Shown here: positions 11,301 to 23,821 of the stretch, one piece after another
Numbering within the stretch: the first letter of the stretch is position 1
How the letters are laid out: each line of letters begins with the position of its first letter
DNA from: Taeniopygia guttata
Taxonomy: Eukaryota > Chordata > Aves > Passeriformes > Estrildidae
Reading direction: 5' to 3'
Assembly (NCBI RefSeq): GCF_048771995.1
Contig: NC_133028.1
Coordinates: 70,419,001-70,483,000, forward strand
DNA length: 64,000 nt
Program-made: the position numbers and the translations under genes
The notes under the pieces: model-generated
The model's input: the letters and a program-made list of their open reading frames with translations, nothing else
Told to the model about the DNA's origin: nothing
Databases searched by the model: none

Positions 11301-14170
11301 CAAGAGCAAGCTGCCCAGGAAACTGAGCACTCTGCCTCCAGTGTCAAATAAAGCACAACACTTACATTGCCTGTGGTCCAGTGTTAAGTGTATTATTTAA
11401 CATGCATATATCCCCAAAAGATTCTGCCTGAATATCTACATAGATCTCATCCCCTTGTGTTCAAAGCCTTCATGCACGAGGGCAACATTATGCCTGTGGT
11501 CTGAATGAGGAGTGACTGGTTTTGCTTGTCTGGAAACAGTCCAGATTTCTCCCTAAGTACCTGGGAGCAGAATTTGCCCATGTGGAGACATTCCCCAGCC
11601 TAGATGGTGATGGCAGTCACTTGTGATTTCTCAGGAGTACTCCAAGTCCATGTGTAATCATCCTGTGTTTTACTGTGGATTTGTCTTAGACCTGCTTGTT
11701 CATCTGCCCCTGCTGTTGGTGTAAACTCAATTTATCTCTGTCCCAGTCCTCTCCTCCTCTTACAGGAGAGCTGCATCCTCTCCTGAGTGATCCTGCTGCA
11801 TATGTTTGTGAAACAGTCCTGTTCAGAACAAGGGGAAGGGCGAGTGAGGGCCCCCACACAAAGTGGCAGTGCTGTGCCAGGAACAAAGATCTCAAGCAGG
11901 GGTCAGCAGCACAAGTGGCTGTCACCTCGTCAGCCCAGCACTCCAGAGGCTGAGCACTTCCAATTGCAATTCAAATCTGCCATGGAGTTGCTCGTGTTTA
12001 TTTAGGCATTAAAAGCAATTTCCCAAGCACATGTCTGTCACATTTAGACACAAAAGGCTAGCCTGTAATTAGGACGTATATGACCTCACTGGCTTTAATT
12101 GGGAGAAGCCGGCATCGAACCCATTTCCCAGATAGAAGGAAACTGGCATTAGGAGGGAAGTTTGGTGTCAGCTGGTAGAACATGCACAATACCTTCTGTA
12201 ATGGCCTCCAATTCATCATCAGCCCCTCCACCATCAGGACTTTGTCAATGCTTTGCTCATCAATTTGCTCATGCATCAACACATGAGATCAGGAGACCGA
12301 TACTCTGTCAGAGAGAATGATCACACAGCAGGAAAAAAGGATTTTTAAAAAGGGAAAAAAAAAACCCCAGGACTAGCTAATTCTGCTTTGGCAAGGCAGC
12401 AGGGTAGGCCCAGGGCCAAAGGCAGGGTTAGCCCAAGGGGCTGTAAGTCTGTTAACTTTGTACCTGCTTATGCAGGTCAGAATTTAGCCCACTGAGGTTT
12501 GCTGGAACTTAATGCACAAAGAAAATACTTAAGACTGAAACAAGCCAGCAAGAGCCAGTAGTAAGGAAAAGTCCATTTGCTGTAGGAAAATGCAGCAAAG
12601 AACACCGAATTCTGCTACACCTATCCTGATGCAGAGAAGGTACAATTTTGGCCTGTTTGAGAGCTGACAGCCACACCTCTACCTGCAGCGCACTGCTCCT
12701 GCCTGCAGGAGAGGCCACAGAGCCACCACCACGCCAGGCACTGCCAGACTAACCCCGGGGACAGACAGAGGTGTCAGTCACTCCAAACACAGACTCTCAC
12801 CCTCAGGCCCATCAACCGATTTTTTCCAAAACAGGGACAAGGCTTGGAAAAAAACACTGTATATAAACTACACCTAATTTTATTACTTATATTTTTTACT
12901 GTGATAGGAACAGAACCTGCAACTCTGCTACACCAAGAACTGGAGAAATTCAAGAGATAAAAAACTTAGATCTCAGAACATTTTCCAGAATTAAATACTT
13001 ACTTCCAATCTATATCAAAAAGTTTTTTCTCTCTCAGGCAGGCAAAATACTTGGTCTTTCCTGATTGTCATATTTCACTGGGACAGCAAAAAACCTAAGT
13101 GAAGCCAGATGACTATTCAGGCACAAGGAAATTCACCAGGGAAGTGAAAATCAAGGAAAAAGATACCAAACTATATCACATAATCAGTCTGAATTCTGTT
13201 CTTAGCACAGTTAATGAGCTCTAACACAAAGAAACTGGCCCCCAAGAGACAGCCAAATCCTGCACAAGCTGTAGAAGGCCTCTTGCTTCCTTCTGCTCCT
13301 AATTCCATCCTTCATGCTTCTGCAAAATAACCTGCTTCTCCACGTCCCTTCTGTTGGTTTCTGTCTGCTCTTATTCTGCTTTGGTTTTCCTCTGGCATTC
13401 CAGCTCATGGGGATCATCTTGTACTCATGTCCAGTCCCCCCTGGCAAAGAGGAAGAGCTGCACGGGTTATTGCAGTGTGCCTGATCTGTACTCTGAGCCA
13501 CAGCTGGGGGACAGACCCCAGCCTGCCTCCAGCCACAGCTCCAGGATACAGAGCTGGGCCAATGAGGGAGAGACACTGTCTGCTTACTGTTTCCAGCAGA
13601 CATAAAACACAGCTCCCAGTGTGTGCCCCCAATAAAGAGGGGCTGGAGGGGTGGAATTAATAGCTGCTGAGCATATCGTGTGCAGGATTGATGGGTTAAA
13701 TAAATAACAAACACAAAAAGCACACAGAGCAAACACGCAGGGGGAGGCAGAAGGGAAGGAGCAGGCACTGGCCTGGAGGTCCTCCAGCACCATGGAGTCC
13801 CTCGGTATCTCGGAACAGGCGGGGTAGCCCACGGCCATGACACGGCCTCCCTAGGAGCCGCTGCCCTGCGGCTCTGAGGCAATGCTTGTGAAAGCCAGCG
13901 GCACCAGAGCCTCGAGAGCAGGGGCTGCTGCTGGTGCAGAGGGCAGGGATGGCACTGGGTGGGCCCTGCAGCCCACAGATGTGTGCCTGTATGCCGGGGG
14001 AGCCCCAAGGGCATGGGGAGGTGTCAGCCGTGGGCACACAGTACCTGGCATTGCCCATGGACACGGAGCAGAAGAGAACATCATTTCTTTAAACTCATCT
14101 TGCATTCAGCCAGCTGCATATAAATTTCCCTCTATCTCATCAAGCTCTCACTGTTTGGCCTCCTCTGACT
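8351..14170. other. Intergenic, no gene recognised
   Basis: Long stretch without supported genes. A 267-codon open frame exists on the minus strand at 13211-14014, but it is rich in Pro, Ser, Cys, Trp and Arg in the manner of chance frames in GC-rich DNA and shows no domain I know. No tandem repeats of note were seen. Confidence 0.5.
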
Positions 14171-14515
14171 GATATTGGCTCATCATACTTAATCTAGGGT
14201 GAAATTTCCTCGTCTGAGCTAAATTACTCGCAGCCATCAAGGGAAACGATATTTATTTTTCGTGGGGCTAATGACCTGTCCCCCAGACCCACCCACTGAT
14301 GGTTATTTACTAGGGCCCAGATGCTTGGGCTCAAAATGAGTGCTAATGTCAGCGGGGGCCATTCCTCATCCAGGGCTCTGATTGAATTGGAGCGATCCCA
14401 TTGACATTGACTCGGTGACTTTTAAGGCCATTACCCTCAGCAAGAGATGAACCTCTCATCATTGCTCCAACACTGACAGCTGATTAGCGACAAATTACAA
14501 GCGGGAAGAACCTAA
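14171..14515. promoter_or_regulatory. Candidate conserved enhancer-like element
   Basis: A dense cluster of developmental transcription-factor words: TAAATTACTC, GGGGCTAATGACC, TGATTGAATTGG, TTGACATTGAC, and a compact composite at about 14473-14500 that joins TGACAG (MEIS/TGIF-like), CAGCTG (E-box), TGATTAG and AAATTAC. There are no simple repeats and no good reading frame. The seen facts are the motifs; enhancer function is inferred. Confidence 0.35.
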
Positions 14516-17500
14516 GACTTTGTTGGGTGATGGAGGGGAGGGGGGACAAAGTGGAGGGGGAATTTGGAGGAGGTGTGGGGAAAGCACAGAGTCGGGGAAC
14601 TTGGAGCAATGAATACAGGAAAAGGAAAGAGTGGGAGGGGACAGCAACACCCAGAAGCTGATGCCAGCCTTTGGCTGATGTAGAACAGGGCCCACAGCCA
14701 AAGGCTGCAGAGAGGCAAAGACACATAGGGACTGCAGGGAGCCAGAGTCAGAGCAGGACTGGAAGGAAGAACCTCCACTTCCAGTCAGCGTGTGAAGAAC
14801 GGACGGCGGGGCCAAACGTAGCTGGGGCAGGCAGACAGTTTGGTGGCAGCTGTGTGCCAGGAATCACAGGTCCTGTGAAAACAGAAAAGCTGCCAGGAAA
14901 CGAAAGGCGAGAGCTGCCTGACAACCCTGACATGCATTTCAGTTAAGGCCCTCATTCTCAGCGTTCAGACAGCAACACCAACATGACTGAAGGTACTGTC
15001 ACGGTGACCTGTTTTGCCAAGCACACTGGTACCTGAGTTTCTCTTTTCAGTGCTCTTATATTACTGAGGGATAAAGTTTTAATGACTCCGGGTCACACAG
15101 TTTTGGTTCTAATCACAGAAACACAGATACTTCTGCTGTCAAACATGGGAGCAGCCAGGAACCCACGCCAGTCTCTTGTTTCAGCTCCCCAAAAAGGGAA
15201 GAGTGAGTAAGTGTTAATTTTAAAGGCAACAGAGACCGATACCATACCTAGCCCCTGTGCATACAGCTTTTATCGGGATGATTTGTGAAGCACACTATAC
15301 TCGCCCCCTAAGTAAAAGAGAGTATTTTCAGTGACACCGTTAATGGAGCCATGCTGAAAGGCATTACAAGGAGGTTTGTTGCTCTGTGGTCCTGCATAGC
15401 AGGCTCACCACACTTCACAGCTCACAAAACACCAGGCCCATATCAAAGAACAAGCATCATGAAATACAGATGAAGAAAACGCTTGCGAGGCTGAACCTCC
15501 ACGGTAGCAACTGTCCTCTCCGAAATAAAACCTGGCTCTGGGTACTTGGCAAACAAATGCACTGTGCCTAAGTGCAGCCTGTTGGCTGACGTCTGAAACC
15601 CCAAATGCAGCTTCAGCAGTGGTCATGGCAGTTTGAATCTCAGCCCCCAGCTGAAGGAAAACTCCTCTGAGTGACCCCAAGCCTGGCTGAACCTCCCCCT
15701 GGCTCCTGCTTTACAGCTGCATCTGGCACCTGTCTGCCACCGCTTCCAAGGAAAGGCAGCCAAAGCAGTTGCACTGCTCTCCCCCTGTCCGCTCCACACC
15801 AATTGTTACAGTCATCTCAAGAGGTCACTAGGAAACACAGCATACACTGACATCCTAAAATCCTCCTGGGGAGGAGCAGCGAGCAGTGCATTGGACCAGC
15901 CAGACAAGTTACTTTGTTTTTTGGTCTGCCAAGAGCACCTGTGACCTCAGCTGTTCTCCTGGAGGTCTCCAGCTACTCCATTTCAGTAGATGCAGATCCC
16001 TCACTGCAGAACTGATGGGGCTGCCATCAGGTTTGGCTAGACATGACCAGCTGACACATACTTTGATGCAGTGACCAACCAATAACCCTATGCAGTGCTC
16101 TTCACAACTACAAGCCTCGTCCCATCTCCAGTCCTGCAAGTCTGGACAACACTCAATGGCCACCTCAGAACATTCTCTGAGGGAATGCAGCTTGGCTTTT
16201 TTGACACAAGCATAAGCTATGGCAAGCGTTATCAGCATGAAAGATGTGCTAAGGGATAAATGCCTGATCCTCATGGGAAGTTCCCTGGCTTTAAAAGATC
16301 CTAGCTGCAAAATTTCCACCTCAGAGACCACTCCATGAGCCCATTAACCTCACTGAGGTTTTCCTCATACAGAGAACTCATATTGTCACAGTTAAGTCCT
16401 CCTTTTACCTAATTTCCATCTGGCTATCCAGACCAATCTATCAGTGTGCAGGGAACCCACCTGTCCCTTCAGCACTGGCCAGCCTGCTTTGAGAGAAAGC
16501 CCTTCCAAACCACTACCTCATAGCTTTGCAGCACTACCCTCTCCTGAAGCAGGACAACAGCAACCTGGAACACTCAATAGAGATAACAAAAAACTTCTAT
16601 GGACAAGCAAAGGTTCACCACCTTGCAACAATACTGAGCAGATACAGTGTACAGGAATGTATATGGCTTCCACCCTAAGAAAATCTTTCTCCAAGAACAG
16701 GATAGAGGAGCTTTTCTCCTTAGAATTAATCTCCCCAATAAATGCAGCATTGTAGGGGATTTGTCATCTCCTAGAACCAAAAAGAAATCTAGGTAACTGG
16801 AGCAAGTCTAGCTGTCACCTTGTCAAACAAAGCACAATCCATTCACCAACTGCAGCATCACAATACTTGGTCACCAAACTGCATCTCAGAGCTCACCAAC
16901 AGTATATAATATATATCTCACATTGTCCCTTTAAAAACCCTACAACATTAAAACGAAAAGATTTCTTGCAACATGTTCTGAACAAGCCCAGTGACACCTG
17001 CTAGTGAGAGGAGGTCTGAGCCAAGCTGCCAGGTAAAAGCAGCTCGTCTCTCCGGCTGTGGAGCGCAGCAGGAAGCTGATGGAGTGCCTGGCTGCCTGTG
17101 TGTGCTGCACAGTTGCTGGGGTGGGTCTGTGCGACCACGCATCCAAACAGGCTAATGCTCCCTTTCCCAGCCTGATTGGTCAATTTAGGTGACATATTTT
17201 GGGCATCTCTGCTTACTCAGTGACTGCAACTTGTACCCCGTCCACAAATCCCCATCTGCAGCTACAGATGGCCCTTTTTTTTCCCCCTTCCTCCTTTCTC
17301 CATTGTGTAGAACAGCTCTTGGAGGCTGCAGAACAGAGGCAGAGATGCAGAATTGCTGTACTCTGCCACACAAGCCAGACAGACATTAAATTCAACGCAA
17401 GCAAGGAAACCCCAATCCTGAACCTGCAAACTGTCCGCTGTGCAGCCAGAAGTCCCTTTCTCCAGATCTGGCTCGCACACAAAGTGCAGCCCAAGAGCAG

Positions 17501-19620
17501 CAGTTAAATGCTCTTGTAGGACAAACAAGGAAAAATCCTGCTGGGTTTTTAACTGTGCAAACTTGATTCTTCCTTTAGTGGTTACTATACTTTTCAAAAT
17601 GTTCTCTTCTTCTGCACCTTATGAGGAACAGTAAGACTTACCCCAACCTGGGAATAGTTCCAAAGCCTGGGAAAATGCTATGAGGAAACCCACTTTTATT
17701 TCTGTTGCAAAATACTTACCTGTCTTTTCTCACATTGCCTCATTCCTAACTCTTCAATTTCTACTTCACTACTAAACAGCGACAGAAGATTAAAAAAGAG
17801 CTGTTTCACTACTCATTTAGTCTCATTTCTCTTAGCCTCTAGTGAAACAGGACCCAGACCAGGGGAAATGAGTTAAACAGCAGAGAGTAAAGACACAACT
17901 GTTCGTACATAGACTCACCTCTTTCAAACCGCCTGTGCTGCAAGGAGGAGGTAATTTACCTGTACAATGCTACCTCATGCTGGGCTGTTGATGCTGCCAA
18001 CCAAGCTGTTCTCAAGCCCTAGGGTTTTGGTCTAGCAATGTATTTGTTGTTGTTCTTTTGCCTAGGAGAGTAACTGTGGTTATTTTTCATGGTTATCACC
18101 ACTGTTACCTTCAAAGCAAAGAAGCAAGGCTGCAGAGTCTAACCATGCTCCAGTTCTGCATGAATTACAAGTACTTTTACACTTCAGCTGGAGGAAAGCA
18201 AAGCCTTGTCCTCCTCCCTACACTGTTCAAGTGCCTTTCCTGTATGTCAGTCCTTTACACTACAAATATATCTCTTTTTTTTCCTTTTTTTTTTTTTTTT
18301 TTTTGAGCCTGCTTATTGCAAAGTCCTGTGCTTGTAGAGTCCCACCTTGAACACCGTTAGTGATATCTATTTTACATTACTCCTAGTCTGAAAACACATT
18401 TCATGTGATATTTTGCCAGCTGGGCTCAAAACTATTAATCCATTTTTAAAATGCAGACCATTTTGTTTTTAATCACACACTTCTATTTTGAGTTGGGTGC
18501 ACTGTAATCCATGGAGTTCTGTAATTTTCCACTTCATTTATTTTGGATTTAATGAGCTGGTAATAATGTATATTTCCAACTGAAATGACTGCTTCAAATG
18601 CAGAGCAGAAAGTCACTAAAGTAAAGAATTTGGGCAGGGAATGTTGCTGTCTGAAGTTTAATGTAAATAAATTGAGCAACATTAAGATCTGGAACTATAA
18701 CAGAGTGAAAGCCATGGTTAAGTGGTGATTTTCTGTTTTACATAGTTCTCAAAAAATATTTTTAGTGCTTACTGTTGTGCTAGGCTGAAGAAGTCTTGGT
18801 ACACCTCAGCACAGCATCAGTTGGAGCCATGATTTTTAACTGCAGAGGGGAAATCCCCTCCTCATTAGAGCCTTAGGTGTAATTCCCATTGCAATCAGCC
18901 CAGGAAGACTCAGATGATCCACCTGCCAAATCAGGCTCCTATCCTCCACTTGGGCAGCTAGGCCAGGGGGGTGATTTCAGAAAGCTCTGAGCAACCAGAA
19001 GATGCTTGAAATTAGGCTACTTAATTAGATGTACAAATATGGGACATTATTTTCTACCTTGAAGTGAATTCTTTGATGGCTCCTAGGTTTTCTTCTGCTC
19101 CAGATGGGTAGGAATTTCATGCTAAGCAATAGCAACCAAAAGTTTCACCTGTTACAGGTGTGTTTATGTCTGCTGTGTATTCTCCTGTGTGTGTATGCTC
19201 AATCTGGGCACGGACAAAGGACACCATCATGTCGTTATATCTACAAAATCCCTTTTGGTTTGCCACAGAGGGCAAGGTTCAGATGGGTACAAAGTAGCCT
19301 TGCTTCATGTGAAAACACATGGGGTTTTCATCTTGGTTGATTTTAAAATAATCCTAAAAGTTGCATCTTCTTGCATAGCAGCTCTTCAAACAGAGTAATA
19401 GGTCCATCACTCCTACTCTCCGTTCCTGATCAGTGCCACGGAGTGCCAGAGAAGAGGCAGTGCTTCCAGCAGCGATCTTAGACAAACATTTGCATGGTTA
19501 GCAGGCACAAGCCAAATGTTGTGTTTGGTATGGCAATCCCAGCCATGATCTAGCCCAGCCAGGATGTGTCATCTAGAGCTCAAGAGTAAGCTTGGCAAAA
19601 TAAAGCCTAGGCTGTCCCTT
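14516..19620. other. Intergenic, no gene recognised
   Basis: No supported gene. It includes a T(20) tract at 18285-18304 immediately after a short T-rich segment. Short open frames are scattered and overlap on several frames, as expected by chance. Confidence 0.5.
18285..18304. repeat. T(20) homopolymer
   Basis: Uninterrupted run of 20 T, preceded by an imperfect T-rich run from about 18274. On the minus strand it would be a poly(A) tract, but no retroposon body was identified beside it. Confidence 0.9.
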
Positions 19621-20500
19621 TAATGGCAAAACTGCTTTAAAAGATGATGTTTAAAATATTAGTTTAAATGCTACATTCACAGTCCTGTTCTGCAAACTGT
19701 AAACAAAAGCTGATTACCCGAAGACATTTTCCTCTGTAATTAGGTTCACTCCTCAGTTTAAAAAAGCCCCACATAACTGGAAAGGAGAAACAGTCATGTG
19801 GTATATATCCCCTGCTCTCCTCAGAGCCTCTGAATAATGTGACTGTGCTAATTGGTACCCATTAGGGCAGGAATCAGAATCCCACTGCCCCAAACTCGCT
19901 GCCTTTTCCTGGTAATTATAGTGCTGGCAAACACCCCCCCAACAATTTTGGGGCTAATCACAGTGAATCCTGTATATAGTGTGATGCTGCATTATTCAAA
20001 AAGGTAATGAAATTCCAGGAAACATCAGATGCAGCAGGTACACGAAGATAATTCTGTTTTTATAACCAATTTCAGTCAGATAAATACTAGAATCCTTTCC
20101 AATTTTCCCCCCATGAAACTAAAGTGTCATTGAGATTTACAGCCCCCTCAAGTTCTCTTTTCAGAGGAACATTCATTTACATAAACAGATAATCCCAGAT
20201 AAAAATTTCCATTAGACAAAGGTGAAATGGATCAATTTTCTCTGCCAAGACAAATCTTAAATCTTGAACAGATAGGGTCATTATTACACCAGGCCCATTT
20301 CAGAAATAATGTGTTAAAAAAAAAAATCAGCCGATAGCAGCCATTTCCAGCTTTCCAATTATCTTTAAGAAAAGCTTATTCTGTGGACAATAAAGCACAT
20401 TACTGCACAATATGATACAGTCCATAAAGATCACAATGTTTTATGAAAGGTTAAAGAAAGCTCAGCACATTTAGGGGAATGTCATAACCCACAAAGTCTT
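19621..20500. promoter_or_regulatory. Candidate conserved noncoding block (AT-rich)
   Basis: An AT-rich block with repeated SOX, GATA and homeobox-like words (GGACAATAAAG, TCACAATG, CAGATAATCC, CTAATTGG, GTAATTAGG). It ends abruptly at a CpG-rich boundary near 20515. No coding frame was seen. The call depends on motif density only. Confidence 0.3.
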
Positions 20501-20514
20501 TCAAGACTTAACCA

Positions 20515-21060
20515 GATCCCCGCGCAGGCCGTGCCAGCGCTGTGCTGCGCGGCGCTTCCTGGGGGCACACGGAGACTGGGGGTCCATGTGCTGCCACACG
20601 GAACGGACGGGCTGCCACAGCTCCTCTTCCCCCAGGAAGGAAGCCAATTACCTGTCCCTTCTCAGCGTGCTGGGGAGGAGGAGACCGTGGTTGATGACAC
20701 CTCACACACACGGGGTCCCTCTGCTCCTCTCCCCATGACCAAGGGGCTCTTCTCAGCCCACCTGGCACACAGAAACATGGAGTGAGGTCGCTGCACCACC
20801 TCTGCCTGCTTCGCCTCCAGCCCCCACTGGGCACTAACAGGGCAGAGGTAGAACCCCAGCCTCTCCTCCCCACCACAGCCCCCTGCTCCCCACCACCTGC
20901 TTTGGCCTTCCCTGCAGTGTCAGAGCAGAGCATCCAGCTCTGCAGCCCTTCCCTGGCCCCAAGCTCCACGGGGAAGCCGGGCAGCTGGGGCAGGAATACC
21001 CTCCCGCAGCAGGGAGGCCACGCTGCTCTCCAGTGCCACACAAGTTTGTCAGGCCCCTGG
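20515..21060. other. GC-rich patch with CpG cluster
   Basis: Base composition changes sharply from AT-rich to GC-rich at about 20515. CpGs cluster at 20520-20560. The minus strand is open for 177 codons (20508-21041), but the product has no recognised domain and GC-rich DNA has few stops. It may be a minor CpG island or a noncoding-RNA promoter; I cannot tell. Confidence 0.3.
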
Positions 21061-23616
21061 GAATGGAGTTTATGAGGGGTGACAGCAGCAAGGAGAAAGT
21101 GCCAGAAATCACTGCCTAATAGACACAGCAGTCAAAGCAAAACAAGCAGCAACTTACCTGAATCGATTTTTCATCCAAGAGGAATCAGATTTATTTGCCA
21201 TTTAACTAACTGTTCCTTACACACATCACAGGAGGAACAGGGAGAGCAGTGGTATGGACATGAGTGACACGTGGCTAGTGTGAGAAAACAAGATTCCCTC
21301 ACAAGAAATAACCTGCAGGAAGGCTTTATCCTGCTTGCTGCTAAATCCTGTTCTGCAGATCCCTAAGCCTGCTCAGGAGTGCAGGTGATAAGGCTGCATA
21401 AATCCCTGGGAGAGTTATAGGTACTTCAGAGCTAGGGATGTGCTGTCACTTGCTCTGAAGAATGAGAAGCAGGAATTACCTGAAAGAGAAATGGACACCA
21501 AAAGGCACATCTGGATGTGCCTTTCCAAAGCCTTATCCTATACCAGAGCATCAGGCAAAGTTATTTTCATTCCTTTGCTAAGAGCACCACAAGACCACCA
21601 AGTGAACTCCTGAGTGGGGACCTAGTTCAGTGACCTCGTCTGAGGTATTTAAATTCCTTTGTTGTGATGGATCTTCTGGACCAAAAAGCCCAGTGGAACT
21701 GAGGCTGCTTGGTGTCATTTACCCTTACAGCAGCCAGCACCCAGGACCTCTGTGTTCTCTCCTCCATGGCCATCACCAATAGGTAGTGACAAAACTGTGG
21801 AGTAACAACAGCTTATTCCTCTGTGGAAGGAAGGCCATCATCTATCTAAATGCAAAATAGATGTGAAACTGCACAAACACTTTTTAAACTGCTCTTCAAG
21901 GGTCTTCTGGTTCAGCCACCAAAACCAGAGACATACCAAATTTGAAAAGTCTAATGATATGGAATCCCTATTTGCAGGTGAAACAAGTCTCTGCATGAGC
22001 AGAAATGAAAAGTTCCCTCCTCCATTGCTAGAAATGTGATAACCTTTTAGAGACACCAGAAGAAAAAAAACCTGACAGGACACAGCTGAGCCATTCGACT
22101 GTTTGCTACAGCTCTATCAGCTCTCCAGAGAACTGGCAGCCCCAATGCTGGATGGAGCTGTGCAGGCTGCAAAGGATTAACACCACCCTGGTATCAGTTC
22201 TCGTCAGATTTTTCAAGCCATGTTTATGCTTCTATTTCTGTCCTATAGGAACATGACAGAAAGTCTGCTGTCACCTTCTACAGCTTGAAACTAATTGTAA
22301 ACTAATAAAAGAATTACTTGGTGCAGAATTTCTGAATGACTACTGGAATTTTAACCAATATCTTTGGTTTGAAAAAAGGGGATTTTCTGTAAAGTAAATA
22401 AATATCCTGGTGCCAAACTTAAAATTAATCACAAAAACCATGTCTGGTTTATCCCATCCCAAACAGCAAAGAGCCCATAAATGACAACACTTGTTTTCAA
22501 CTTTATAAACTCTCCTATCCTGTGTGTAAGTAAAGGATTCTTGGGAGGCAAAAAGGAATAACAAAGAGCAGAAGCTCACAACTATCATCTCTCTCTTTCA
22601 GACATATACAAGCACTCAGATTTCACTCTCTGTGGTGGATAAGAGGAGAGATATTTTCAAGAGGGACAGTGTTTGACTTGGTAGTAGGTTTAGGCTGAAG
22701 AGAACAGATCTCCAACAGGCTGCATGATTCAATGATCACTGCACAAAAGTCATTGTACAGGAGGGACTTGTGTTACCCAAAGAAGGATCACTGGATCATC
22801 TTTCAACCTAAGACATGGTCCCAAACACATCTAAATAAAGCAAGGTAACTGCTGCAACCCATTAAAAAAAAAAAAACAAACCAAACAACCCAGGCAGGAT
22901 TTCCTATGAACCAAGACAACTGTGGTAGATCATGCTGGGGTCTCATCTGCCCCAGCGTGCAGCCTTTCAGCTGACTTTTGAGTAGCTGAGGCTGTAGAAA
23001 TCACACAAAAAGAAAATAATGTTGATGTTCAAAAGTGTCAGGTGATGTGACTAAAGCTGTCAGGTGCAGCAATCAGCATGGCTTCAAAACACAGAACTTG
23101 CAGCTCACTACAAGACAGTACATGGCTGACTTCATAATTTTATTAAATTGCTTTAATTTTGAGCTGAGAAAATCTTCCAAGTAGAGCCATACTTCCTTTA
23201 ACTGCTACTGGAAACTTTTTTAATGTGTGGAAATACTTGCTATTGCCATCACTGGCATATCAGTCATAACATCTAATGGTGTGGAGATTGTTGCCTTATA
23301 AAATTCACAGCTGGGTAGCTACATGGCTCAAGGCTAAAACCTATTTTAAAATCTAGTATTTTAGGAGGGAGAATGTTTATTAAAACATTTTGCCCATTAA
23401 AAATATATGACATATCATCGGTCATTCCATGTGATGCAGTGCCAGCCCTTTTTTAGGCAGTCCACTTGGGATGACTGCTGAAAACCTGGCCAGCCTGTTT
23501 GACAAGACCACATCCTAATAACTAACTAGTCTATCAAAAAAAATCCCAAACAAACCAGCAAACAAACAAAAAACCCTGCAAACAAAAACCATTCCAGCAG
23601 CCTGAAAGAAACTCAC
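21061..23616. other. Intergenic, no gene recognised
   Basis: No supported gene. An A-rich tract lies at about 22862-22874. A plus-strand acceptor-like pyrimidine run ends in CAG near 22602, but no convincing exon follows. Confidence 0.5.
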
Positions 23617-23734
23617 CACTGCCTCTGACATAGCATGCCCAGAACTCGCTCACACACAGAGCCACAGTTGGTCTCTTCACGCTGACAGTCACATACTGAC
23701 ATGCTTGCTTGATCTCCTCATGGCACAAGTTACA
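23617..23734 (-). other. Exon-like segment with both splice sites, unknown gene
   Basis: On the minus strand a 118-nt segment is framed by a good acceptor (TTATTATTTCAG immediately before 23734) and a consensus donor (AGTG then GTGAGT after 23617). One frame is open throughout, 39 codons plus one base, beginning with Cys-Asn-Leu-Cys-His and including VKRPTVALC and FWACYVRG, with five cysteines. I do not recognise the peptide. No partner exon was found within reach, so this may be a noncoding-RNA exon, an exon of an unannotated minus-strand gene, or chance. Confidence 0.3.
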
Positions 23735-23803
23735 CTGAAATAATAATGAGGCTGCAGGTTTTAGTTGGGTTTTGTGGTTTTGTTACAGTTTTTTGGTTTG
23801 GGC

Positions 23804-23821
23804 TTTTTTTTTTTTTTTTTT
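23804..23821. repeat. T(18) homopolymer
   Basis: Uninterrupted run of 18 T following a T/G-rich stretch from about 23760. Confidence 0.9.

Noticed and set aside
13211..14014. 267-codon minus-strand frame
   Set aside because: Composition is like chance translation, no domain is recognised, and overlapping frames in the same segment are also open. I found no splice-site or start-context support.
20508..21041. 177-codon minus-strand frame
   Set aside because: It sits in a GC-rich patch where stops are scarce, and the product has no recognised feature.
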